From Opitutia bacterium (lineage in GTDB: Bacteria > Verrucomicrobiota > Verrucomicrobiia > Opitutales > Opitutaceae), in NCBI GenBank assembly GCA_947474365.1, contig CANJIU010000015.1:59499-123498 (forward strand): a stretch of 64,000 nt of DNA, in the 5' to 3' direction. Made by a program: the position numbers and the translations under genes. A model generated the notes under the pieces. It was not told where the DNA came from, did no database searches, and saw only the letters and a program-made list of their open reading frames with translations. Of the stretch, positions 51,088 to 58,429 are shown piece after piece (the stretch's first letter is position 1; every line of letters begins with the position of its first letter).

Positions 51088-52478
51088 CTCGTCTGAAACC
51101 ACGTATCATCGCGTTCTTTGTTTTTTGGCCGTTCCTGGCGCGGGCCGCGACCGATTTGCCGACACTCTGGGCCGAACGCGTGAAGTGTACGGTGGCGGTC
51201 GAATATGTCACCGAAACCGAGGTTGCCCGCCAACCGACCGTGTCGATGGGCACAGTAATCGACGGCTATGGTACGATCATCATTCCGACTGGTGCGATCG
51301 ACCCACGTGCGGCGACGTGGCAGTTGAAGGACTTCAAGGTTTTTCTTCCCGGAGAGACTGAAAGTTCGCCCGGAGTTTATCTCGGGCAGGATGCGTTCAC
51401 GGGCTGGCACTTCGTTCGGGCGGACGAAAAAACAAGAGAGAAACTCACCCCGGTGACGAAATTTGCCGCGGCACCTCGGTCTCGCCCGTTGGCTTTGGCT
51501 GATCACGTTTGGGGGATCGGACTACGCCCAAAGGACGAGGACTTCATGCCCTATTTCCTCCAAAGCTATCTCGCGCTTGTGCAATCGCTCCCACAGCGAA
51601 CTGGGATTTCACATCAGGATGTCGCGGCGCCTGGATTACCGGTGTTCGATCGCGACGGAAACTTGGTCGGTCTGGCGGTGGCTTCGTTCGGGCAAAGCTA
51701 CCTGCAGTTTTCGCGCAGCGGCCGTCCTTCGCCCGTTATCCTCATGAACGTGGAGGAGAGCAGTGCCTTCGTGTTGGCGGAAGACGTTCTGCCACATTTG
51801 GGACGAATTCCAAAAAATGTCTCGGGTCGTCCGCTGGCGTGGCTCGGAGCCTATGGACTTGAACCGATGGATCGTGAGGTGGCGAAGTTCCTCAATCTCC
51901 AGGCCCAGTCTGGAGCGGTCGTGAGCGAAGTGCTGGAGGGGAGTCCGGCGGAAAAGGCGGGATTAAAGGCCCGGGATATTATTCTCGCGATCGATGGCAA
52001 GGCGTTGCCGCAACTGAAGCCCGAGCGGGTGGTTGTCTCCTTTATCGAACGGGAAATCGAACGGCGGGCGCCGGGCGATTCATTTCCGGTCACTGTCCTT
52101 CGGGGATCGGACCGAATCGAGTTGAAGGCTGCTCTCGGCGAGGAACCGAAATTAATCCGGGAGGCCGACCGTAAGTATTTCGACCGTCTCGGTCTGACTG
52201 GTCGTGAATTTGTCTATGGTGACGCGATCGAGCGCCGGGTCAAGACGGCCGAACCCACGGGCTTGGTGGTCCACTATGTGAAACCGAGCAGTCCGGTGGC
52301 GGTGGCGGGATTGCGTCAGGATGATTGGATCCGGGAAATTGACGGCATGGAAACCAAGAGTTTCTCCGACGCGATCGGCCGGATGGCCGAAATCGAAAAA
52401 GATGGCGACCGTCCGGAATTCGTCCTGCTCGTCAGCCGAGGCGGTGAAACAGCGGTGCTGCGTGTCAAACTAAAGTAG
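51084..52478 (+). CDS. Protease-dead HtrA-like PDZ protein
   Basis: 464 residues. Signal peptide (IIAFFVFWPFLARAA). The N-terminal domain aligns in layout with HtrA proteases, but the catalytic positions are lost: the TNAH position is IIIPTGAID, the Asp position is TGWHFVRAD without the TDxAxL motif, and the NSGGP loop is AAPGLPVFDRDGN. Two PDZ domains are intact (VVSEVLEGSPAEKAGLKARD; VVHYVKPSSPVAVAGLRQDD). Overlaps the active protease gene by 4 bases. Likely a regulatory or adaptor partner of that protease in the periplasm. Confidence 0.85.
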   Translation: MTRLKPRIIAFFVFWPFLARAATDLPTLWAERVKCTVAVEYVTETEVARQPTVSMGTVIDGYGTIIIPTGAIDPRAATWQLKDFKVFLPGETESSPGVYLGQDAFTGWHFVRADEKTREKLTPVTKFAAAPRSRPLALADHVWGIGLRPKDEDFMPYFLQSYLALVQSLPQRTGISHQDVAAPGLPVFDRDGNLVGLAVASFGQSYLQFSRSGRPSPVILMNVEESSAFVLAEDVLPHLGRIPKNVSGRPLAWLGAYGLEPMDREVAKFLNLQAQSGAVVSEVLEGSPAEKAGLKARDIILAIDGKALPQLKPERVVVSFIEREIERRAPGDSFPVTVLRGSDRIELKAALGEEPKLIREADRKYFDRLGLTGREFVYGDAIERRVKTAEPTGLVVHYVKPSSPVAVAGLRQDDWIREIDGMETKSFSDAIGRMAEIEKDGDRPEFVLLVSRGGETAVLRVKLK

Positions 52479-52507
52479 TCCCGTCGCGCTGGGCGCCGAC
52501 CCGAGAA

Positions 52508-53008
52508 TCAACCCCGTTTCGGAGTCGCATCACTCGCCCAGACGAAGAGCCAGCCGTTCTTGTCGTCGACGAAGACCATCGTCGAGGCATTGTTTCCCGG
52601 CGCTTCGACCGCGTCAGCTCGGGCGGTTTGCGGAGCCCGACGTGGAGACGGCGCGATTTCGGGCGTGCTGGGAAAAAGGAAGAACGTGAGAACTGCGGCC
52701 GCCCCGGCTAATAGTGGGAAAGCGATCCACGAGGCGAAAGTGGGGCGCCCTTGCCGCGGCGGGCGCCCAAGCGATTCTGCGCCGCCGCGGATTTGTCGTC
52801 GCACCTTTTGCCACTCCGTTTCTGCGTCGGGCACATCGGTCGCCGTTGCGTCCGTCCGCCAGTAACTCAAGGCCGCGGCGAGGTCGTCACGCATTCTCCG
52901 GCATGCTCCGCATTCCTGGACATGAGCATTGAGTTGGGATCCCGAAGTGCGGTCTACCGGGGAACTCTCCTCGGCGAGAATGTGGCGTTGTGCCTCGCGG
53001 CAATTCAT
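52508..53008 (-). CDS. Zinc-finger anti-sigma factor
   Basis: 166 residues. N-terminal zf-HC2 ligand set: C3 with H29-x3-C33-x2-C36 (MNCREAQRHI; NAHVQECGACRRM). One membrane helix at about 95-112 (WIAFPLLAGAAAVLTFFLF). A short periplasmic tail ends WLFVWASDATPKRG. This is the usual ZAS-type anti-sigma layout, last in an operon that starts with the ECF sigma gene at 53923-54549. It would release sigma when the periplasmic part is perturbed. Confidence 0.85.
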   Translation of the reverse strand: MNCREAQRHILAEESSPVDRTSGSQLNAHVQECGACRRMRDDLAAALSYWRTDATATDVPDAETEWQKVRRQIRGGAESLGRPPRQGRPTFASWIAFPLLAGAAAVLTFFLFPSTPEIAPSPRRAPQTARADAVEAPGNNASTMVFVDDKNGWLFVWASDATPKRG

Positions 53009-53029
53009 GAAGCCAAGAAATTTTTCAGA

Positions 53030-53383
53030 TTACCTATTCCAACCGCCGCGTTCGGCAGCGTAGCCGTGATGGCGGTTGCCGGGGGGCGCCTCGACCCACA
53101 CTCGATTGGTAACGTAGGTGTAATAGCCTGGCTCAAATGTCCGGATGGGGCGGCCCCAGCGATCATGACTGACAACCCAGCGTGCCGGCACCAATGTCTT
53201 CACCGCGACCTCCTTCCAATATCCAGGTGCCGGGGGCGACGTGTAGAATAACGTTGGGGAATCAACGCGGCAAACGGGTGGCCTCGCGACATTGAACTCC
53301 ACTCCGATTCGGGTGTCGGCCCGAGCCGAATTTGCGGTCAAGAGTGCGGCGGTTGTAACCAGGGCAAGGGTGATTCGGTTCAT
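53030..53383 (-). CDS. Small exported protein of the ECF operon (117 residues)
   Basis: 117 residues from ATG 53383, preceded by a good ribosome site AAGGAAA. Signal peptide (LALVTTAALLTANSARA), then a compact mature part rich in Tyr, Trp and Arg (PGYWKEVAVKTLVPARW; YYTYVTNRVWVEAPPG) ending Gly/His/Arg-rich. One Cys. No family recognised. It lies between the sigma and anti-sigma genes, which suggests a sensor or target role in the envelope stress response. Confidence 0.75.
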   Translation of the reverse strand: MNRITLALVTTAALLTANSARADTRIGVEFNVARPPVCRVDSPTLFYTSPPAPGYWKEVAVKTLVPARWVVSHDRWGRPIRTFEPGYYTYVTNRVWVEAPPGNRHHGYAAERGGWNR

Positions 53384-53485
53384 GTTGTTTTTCCTTTCTT
53401 GGAATCTTGCCATGAGACGCGGGATGACTGGGGGATATTCAATTATTTCAGGAGCCCGGACGGGGCTTCCTGTTGTCCCTGCGAC

Positions 53486-53932
53486 CTACTTTGCGATGAC
53501 GAGGACGATGGGGGTGTCGCCATCGTCACTCGGCCGTCGACCAAGGACGGCGGGAACTCCGGGTTGGAGGGTGAGCGAGGTCGAGATTAACACGGTATCG
53601 CCGTTCAGCCAGCGGAGTTTCACCGCGATGCCGCTTCCGGTGCCCTTTTCGCCCTCAAGTTCGAGATGATGGCCGCGTCCGAGTGTGAGAGTGGCATGCC
53701 CGTTGGCCGCAATTCCGGCCGTCGCCTCGCCCAGATACCGAAATGAGCTTTCGGGCAAGTTGCGCTGCAACGCCGCTTCGTACGGGGCGAGTTTTGGATC
53801 GGCTGCCGCCTTTTGGTTGGAGGCGGTGACCAGGATCGCGTGCACTGAGTTGCTCTCGGCGGCAAGAACGCCGCAAGGCAGGCACGCGAGTGCCAGCAGC
53901 AGCGTGATTAGCGTAGTCTTTATTATTCGCAT
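53486..53932 (-). CDS. Small exported protein directly after the ECF sigma gene (148 residues)
   Basis: 148 residues; its start overlaps the sigma stop by 10 bases. Signal peptide (LITLLLALACLPCGVLAA). The mature part begins with a helix (VHAILVTASNQKAAADPKLA) and continues as a strand-rich domain (HATLTLGRGHHLELEGEKGT; LRWLNGDTVLISTSLTLQPG), ending PIVLVIAK. No family recognised. Translational coupling to the sigma factor implies that it is part of the regulatory circuit. Confidence 0.78.
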   Translation of the reverse strand: MRIIKTTLITLLLALACLPCGVLAAESNSVHAILVTASNQKAAADPKLAPYEAALQRNLPESSFRYLGEATAGIAANGHATLTLGRGHHLELEGEKGTGSGIAVKLRWLNGDTVLISTSLTLQPGVPAVLGRRPSDDGDTPIVLVIAK

Positions 53933-54549
53933 GACTGTTCTCCTAGTTTGTTTGCCAGCAGGCGGCGTGCGTGAAAAAGGCGTGACATGACGGTGCCGCG
54001 GGCGATGCCGAGATTTTCTGCGATCTCATCGTAGGAAAGTCCCTGCACTTCGCGCAGGGACAGCACCGCACGTTGTTTGGGCGGGAGGCAGGCGATTGCT
54101 CGCTCGAAACGGTCGTTGCCCTCGCGGTGTTCAAGAACGTGGCGCGGGGTACTGGCGTCAACGGCCTCATCGGCGGCTGCGACGCGGTCACGGCCACTGG
54201 AATCGGGGCCATCGGCGTTACCCGCGTCCGAGGCAAATGGAATAAAGCGATTGAACCAGCGCTTTCGACTGCGCAAGTGGTCGATTGCCCGTCGGGTCGC
54301 AATGGGATGAACCCAGGTGGAAAACTTCGCCTCGCCGCGAAATGTCCCGAGGTTCTTCCAAACAGTCAGCCAGATCTCCTGGCAGACGTCCCGCGCACTG
54401 TGTTCATCCCGGAGCATTGAGTTCACCAGCCGGAAGACCGCTTCGTAGTGGGTTCGCATGAGGTCGCCGAACGCCGCTTCATCGCCCGACTGCGCCCGGC
54501 GCACCGTTTCGCGCTCCAATTGCTGTTCGATTTCGACTTCGTCAGGCAC
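53923..54549 (-). CDS. ECF sigma factor (second copy in the window)
   Basis: 208 residues from GTG 54549. Region 2: AFGDLMRTHYEAVFRLVNSML, ARDVCQEIWLTVWKNLGTF, FSTWVHPIATRRAIDHLRSR (core motifs RDVCQEIWLTVW and TRRAIDHLR). Region 4: LPPKQRAVLSLREVQGLSYDE (core KQRAVLSLREVQGLSYD) and GIARGTVMSRLFHARRLL. An acidic linker of about 40 residues joins them. First gene of a four-gene operon ending with its anti-sigma factor. It differs in linker and anti-sigma type from the SigK-like pair at 28.5-30.2 kb. Confidence 0.92.
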   Translation of the reverse strand: MPDEVEIEQQLERETVRRAQSGDEAAFGDLMRTHYEAVFRLVNSMLRDEHSARDVCQEIWLTVWKNLGTFRGEAKFSTWVHPIATRRAIDHLRSRKRWFNRFIPFASDAGNADGPDSSGRDRVAAADEAVDASTPRHVLEHREGNDRFERAIACLPPKQRAVLSLREVQGLSYDEIAENLGIARGTVMSRLFHARRLLANKLGEQSCE

Positions 54550-54626
54550 GTTTCAAGCCGGGGGAATAAATGGGCGGAGAAGGAGGCGTCGTTCATGAAA
54601 AGGTGCGACGCGCATGTGGCGTGTGG

Positions 54627-54656
54627 TATTCACACCGGAGGGGCGGAAGGCGTCAA
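54627..54656 (-). promoter_or_regulatory. Possible sigma70-type promoter for the ECF operon
   Basis: On the minus strand, TTGACG (54656-54651) and TGAATA (54632-54627) are separated by 18 bases, about 80 bases upstream of the GTG. No second, ECF-type autoregulatory motif was identified with confidence. Confidence 0.35.
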
Positions 54657-54703
54657 TGTTTGCAGCTTGGCGGCAATCAAATTCAGGGTTTGCTAGTCGA
54701 ATC

Positions 54704-55306
54704 ATGTTTACGGGTATTGTGGAAGAGACCGGTGCGGTGATCGCTTTCGAACCGAAAGCAGAGGCCTGGAGGCTTGCCGTATCGGCCAACGCCGCTTTGG
54801 CCGACCTTAGCTTGGGCGATAGCATCGCGGTGAACGGTTGTTGTCTTACGGTGACGCAATCCGACGCGAAATCGATGCAGTTCGATGTGCTCGAGGAAAC
54901 CCGGCGGCTAACAAATTTCTCAACGCTGGCGCCCGGGGCGTTGGTGAATCTGGAGCGCAGCCTGCGTTTTGGAGGAAAGGTCGGCGGACATTTTGTCACC
55001 GGACACATCGACGCCCAGGGCACAATCTCAGCATTCGAACCGCGCGGAAAGGACTTCTATCTGCGCGTGCAGCTTCCGGATGATTCCGCCCGCTACGTCG
55101 TGCACAAGGGTAGCATCGCGATCGACGGCATCTCTCTCACCATTGCAGAGGTGGCAGACCGTTTTTTTGCGGTGTGGATAATCCCGCATACAATTTCTGT
55201 GACCAATCTGCGGGGAAAGCGGGTGGGGGACCCCGTTAATCTGGAATTCGATCTGCTCGGCAAACATATCGAGAAGCTGCTGCAAAAACGCACTTTGTCA
55301 TCTTGA
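54704..55306 (+). CDS. ribE: Riboflavin synthase
   Basis: 200 residues from ATG 54704 (MFTGIVEETG, the invariant start). Two lumazine-binding repeats: NGCCLTVTQ and GGHFVTGHIDAQG in the first, SIAIDGISLTIAEV and IIPHTISVTNLRGKRVGDPV (core IPHTISVTNL) in the second. It dismutates 6,7-dimethyl-8-ribityllumazine to riboflavin as a trimer. The UDG gene starts at the last base of its stop codon. Confidence 0.96.
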   Translation: MFTGIVEETGAVIAFEPKAEAWRLAVSANAALADLSLGDSIAVNGCCLTVTQSDAKSMQFDVLEETRRLTNFSTLAPGALVNLERSLRFGGKVGGHFVTGHIDAQGTISAFEPRGKDFYLRVQLPDDSARYVVHKGSIAIDGISLTIAEVADRFFAVWIIPHTISVTNLRGKRVGDPVNLEFDLLGKHIEKLLQKRTLSS

Positions 55307-56253
55307 TGCGCCTTGCCCTGCACGCCCTTCATGATGAGTTGCGCCGGCTCAAGAGTGCGGGCGTAAGCACCGTCGCGGTGTCGGAGGAGGGTTTGGTGGC
55401 ACTCCGCCGCGCGGTAACGAGTTTGGCTCGAAATACGGGGGGGGCTCGTGAATTGAGGGCGACGACGAATATTTTGGTTCCCGCGGTCGTATCCGCGGTG
55501 CCCACGGCGTACGAGCCGCCGCCTTTCCGACCGGCCCAAGTGGCGGCATCGGGGGGGGCGAGCGCGCCGGCGGTCACGTTACCGCCTGCGCCGGTGGTGA
55601 CGCTCCCCAGCGGCGACAAGGCAACTCGGTGGGCGGCTCTGCACGAGCAGGTGGTCAATGACCCAACGTGCCGGTCAAACGTGCGGGCTGGGAAGAAAAT
55701 TGTGCTCGGAGTGGGGGCATTCGACGCGAAAATTATGTTCGTGGGAGAGGCCCCGGGCGCGGAAGAGGAGATACAGGGGGAACCCTTCGTTGGGCCCGCC
55801 GGGCAGTTGCTCACCAAAATGATTCAGGCGATGGGATTGAAACGGGGTGACGTCTACATCGGCAACATCATGAACTGGAGACCGCAGATGCCGAAGGTCG
55901 ACGGGCGTGAGCAAGTGGGGAATCGACCGCCCCATGAGGCGGAGATGCGGTATTGTTTACCTTACCTGAAGGCCCAGATCGAAGTGGTGAACCCGGACCT
56001 CCTGGTCGCTCTTGGGACAACTGCGGCCCAGGGGTTGTTGGGATTTGGATCGTTTGCGGCGCTGGGCGACATCCGGGGAAAATGGCATGCGTTTGCCGGG
56101 AAGCCGTTGATGGTGACCTATCATCCCAGCTATATTTTGCGCAATCAATCGAACCGTTCGAAACGCATGATTTGGGAAGATTTGATCAAGGTGATGGAGC
56201 GTGCCGCGCTGCCCGTTTCGGAAAAGCAGCGGGGGTTCTTCTTGGATAGATGA
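55306..56253 (+). CDS. Uracil-DNA glycosylase, family 4-like, lacking the Fe-S cysteines
   Basis: 315 residues from ATG 55306. Core motifs of family 4 [23 protein letters not shown] (catalytic region GEAPGAEEE), [11 protein letters not shown] and the late [12 protein letters not shown] Pro/Ala-rich N-terminal extension of about 100 residues is atypical. Family 4 enzymes hold a 4Fe-4S cluster with four cysteines; only two Cys are present here (122 and 217), the first replacing the usual CxxC. The cluster is therefore probably absent. It excises uracil from DNA. Overlaps opgG by 4 bases. Confidence 0.82.
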   Translation: MRLALHALHDELRRLKSAGVSTVAVSEEGLVALRRAVTSLARNTGGARELRATTNILVPAVVSAVPTAYEPPPFRPAQVAASGGASAPAVTLPPAPVVTLPSGDKATRWAALHEQVVNDPTCRSNVRAGKKIVLGVGAFDAKIMFVGEAPGAEEEIQGEPFVGPAGQLLTKMIQAMGLKRGDVYIGNIMNWRPQMPKVDGREQVGNRPPHEAEMRYCLPYLKAQIEVVNPDLLVALGTTAAQGLLGFGSFAALGDIRGKWHAFAGKPLMVTYHPSYILRNQSNRSKRMIWEDLIKVMERAALPVSEKQRGFFLDR

Positions 56254-57818
56254 AAATTCGCTCGCAGGGCCGCTTCTCCTTGCTGCGAACCGGCGCGTTC
56301 GGGCTTCTCCTTTCCGGTTCGTCTCGTCTGGGGATCGTGCTGCTGTGCGCGTTATGTGTCAGCTGCGGTCGGGCGGCTTCGCCGTTCGATTTTAAGGGAC
56401 TGCGTGCCCGGGCGAAGGCGATCGCGTCGCGGCCGCACGTTCCCCGGCATGGCGAGGTTCCTGGCTGGCTGCGCGGGCTGAGTTATGACCAACTCCGGCA
56501 GATTGAGTTTGATGGACGCGAGTCGCTTTGGCTCGCGGAGAAATTGCCGTTTCAGGTCCAGTTTCTTCATCCGGGATTTCTCTACGACCGGACCGTGCTG
56601 GTTTCGGAAGTTAGGGGGGCGCAGGCGGACGTGTTGCCGTTTCGCCGGGCCTATTTCAATTATGGTTCCTTGCGCGAGGGTGAGATGCCGGCGACGATGG
56701 GCTTCGCGGGTATTCGACTAATGTATCCGCTCGGTGGAGCCAGTCAGCCGATCCGCGAGGCCGGCTCATTTCTCGGAGCCAGTTATTTTCGTTTTCTGTG
56801 TTCCGGTGCAGGCTATGGGCTTTCGGCGCGCGGACTGGCGCTCGATACGGCGGAGGCGGTGCCAGAGGAATTCCCGGTTTTTACGGAATTCTGGTTGGAG
56901 CGGCCGGCGTCCGACGCCACGAGCGTTACGGTCTATGCGCTGCTTGAGAGTGAAAGCGTCACGGGCGCGTATCGTTTTTCCATCTCACCGGGGGAGACCA
57001 CCGTCATGGGTGTGTCGGCAGTGATTTTTCGCCGAAAGGAATCCCGGGTTTTTGGCCTCGCGCCGCTCACCAGCATGTTTTGGCGGGGTGAGAATTCGAA
57101 CGTCCCTTCGGATGATTACCGGCCCGAGGTCCACGATTCTGACGGCTTGGTGGTGCAGAATGGCCGCGGGGAGTGGATTTGGCGACCGCTTGAAAATCCG
57201 CGGCAGCTTCGGGTCTCGTCCTTCGGTGATGAAAATCCCCGGAGGTTTGGGCTGCTCCAGAGGGATCGAAATTTCGAAAACTATCAGGATTTGGAGGCGG
57301 GATATCATTCCCGGCCCAGCGCTTGGGTGGAGCCGGTTGGAAAATGGGGGAGAGGTGCGGTACGGCTCGTCGAGCTTTCCACAAAGGATGAGTTCAACGA
57401 CAATATTGTCGTCTATTGGGCCCCCGAGCAGCTTCCGCCCGCCGGGGAGCCGGTCGAAGTGGAGTATCGCCTCCATTGGTGCCTCGATCAGATCCGGCCG
57501 CCGGCGGGATATGTTCGGGCGACGCGGCTCGGTCGTTCCGCATTCTACGAACCCGGATTGGAGCGATTTGTCGTCGATTACGACGGTTCTCAGCTGCGGG
57601 AGTTTCCCGCGGATGCCGGCGTGGAGCATGTCCTTTCGGTGGGTGCAGGGGCTAAGCTCAACCACTCCACGGTTCAGAAGAATGCCATCAACGGGACGTG
57701 GCGGGTTGCGTTTACGGTGAAGCCGGACGGCACTGGCCGCCCGGTTGAGTTGCGCTGCTTTCTGCGGCGAGGCTCCGATGCGCTCACCGAGACGTGGTCG
57801 TATCTTTGGCAGCCATGA
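56250..57818 (+). CDS. opgG: Periplasmic glucan biosynthesis protein OpgG
   Basis: 522 residues, normal length. Long N-terminal export region (LGIVLLCALCVSCGRAA), then the MdoG fold: FDFKGLRARAKAIASRPHVP, LSYDQLRQIEFDGRESLWLA, FRRAYFNYG, ASYFRFLCSGAGYGLSARGL, PLTSMFWRGEN and YRPEVHDSDGLVVQNGRGEW (cores PLTSMFW and HDSDGL). It shapes the backbone of osmoregulated glucans in the periplasm. It is linked through the 201-residue gene to opgH. Confidence 0.94.
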   Translation: MKIRSQGRFSLLRTGAFGLLLSGSSRLGIVLLCALCVSCGRAASPFDFKGLRARAKAIASRPHVPRHGEVPGWLRGLSYDQLRQIEFDGRESLWLAEKLPFQVQFLHPGFLYDRTVLVSEVRGAQADVLPFRRAYFNYGSLREGEMPATMGFAGIRLMYPLGGASQPIREAGSFLGASYFRFLCSGAGYGLSARGLALDTAEAVPEEFPVFTEFWLERPASDATSVTVYALLESESVTGAYRFSISPGETTVMGVSAVIFRRKESRVFGLAPLTSMFWRGENSNVPSDDYRPEVHDSDGLVVQNGRGEWIWRPLENPRQLRVSSFGDENPRRFGLLQRDRNFENYQDLEAGYHSRPSAWVEPVGKWGRGAVRLVELSTKDEFNDNIVVYWAPEQLPPAGEPVEVEYRLHWCLDQIRPPAGYVRATRLGRSAFYEPGLERFVVDYDGSQLREFPADAGVEHVLSVGAGAKLNHSTVQKNAINGTWRVAFTVKPDGTGRPVELRCFLRRGSDALTETWSYLWQP

Positions 57819-58420
57819 GCGCATCTGACCGCATGTCTGAAACAGTTGCAGGACCGGCGGCGTTTCGGCCGATAACCGGCACGATGGATGGATGGAATGC
57901 GGCGTATGTGCGGGTGGAGGATTACCTGCGGGCGCATCGGATCCACAACCGGCTGCACCAGAGCAGGCTCATTCAACAGGTGTTGGAGCGCGCGGCTCGA
58001 AGGCATGAATTGGAGCCGGCACTGAGTCCTACGGCGCTTGCGGCCGAGGAAATCGAGTCGGCGATGGACGTGTGGTTTGCCGATTTGCTTGACGAGCGTG
58101 GGCAGCCGCACGAGCGGATTGCCGTTGATGGACGTCTGGCGCTGCTCCTGTGCGACGGACCGCAAAAATGGCCTTATGCGTTTTTGGATGATCGGAGCGT
58201 GCCGCCGGAATTCCTTCGTGCGATGCGCGCAGGTGCAATCCAAGCGGGGCCGGACATGGCGGTTTCGAGCATGGTGCCGCGCCCCATCGATCTCGGACCG
58301 ATCCCCGAGGCCGCGGGCGAAACGATCGAGACGATCGAGAAATGGCCGATTCTGCGCGCATTGTTGCTCTGGCTGATTTTTGCCGGCGCCTTGGCGGCGA
58401 TATTTTATGCGACGCGCTGA
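57815..58420 (+). CDS. Unknown tail-anchored protein between opgG and opgH
   Basis: 201 residues from ATG 57815, overlapping the opgG stop as ATGA. The N-terminal 170 residues are hydrophilic and mostly helical (YVRVEDYLRAHRIHNRLHQS; VLERAARRHELEPALSPTAL). A single C-terminal helix (LRALLLWLIFAGALAAIFYA) suggests a tail anchor with the bulk in the cytoplasm. No family recognised and no catalytic motif seen. Being inserted into the opgG-opgH pair, ten bases before opgH, it is a candidate regulator or adaptor of glucan synthesis. Confidence 0.78.
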   Translation: MSASDRMSETVAGPAAFRPITGTMDGWNAAYVRVEDYLRAHRIHNRLHQSRLIQQVLERAARRHELEPALSPTALAAEEIESAMDVWFADLLDERGQPHERIAVDGRLALLLCDGPQKWPYAFLDDRSVPPEFLRAMRAGAIQAGPDMAVSSMVPRPIDLGPIPEAAGETIETIEKWPILRALLLWLIFAGALAAIFYATR

Positions 58421-58429
58421 ACCGCCACC

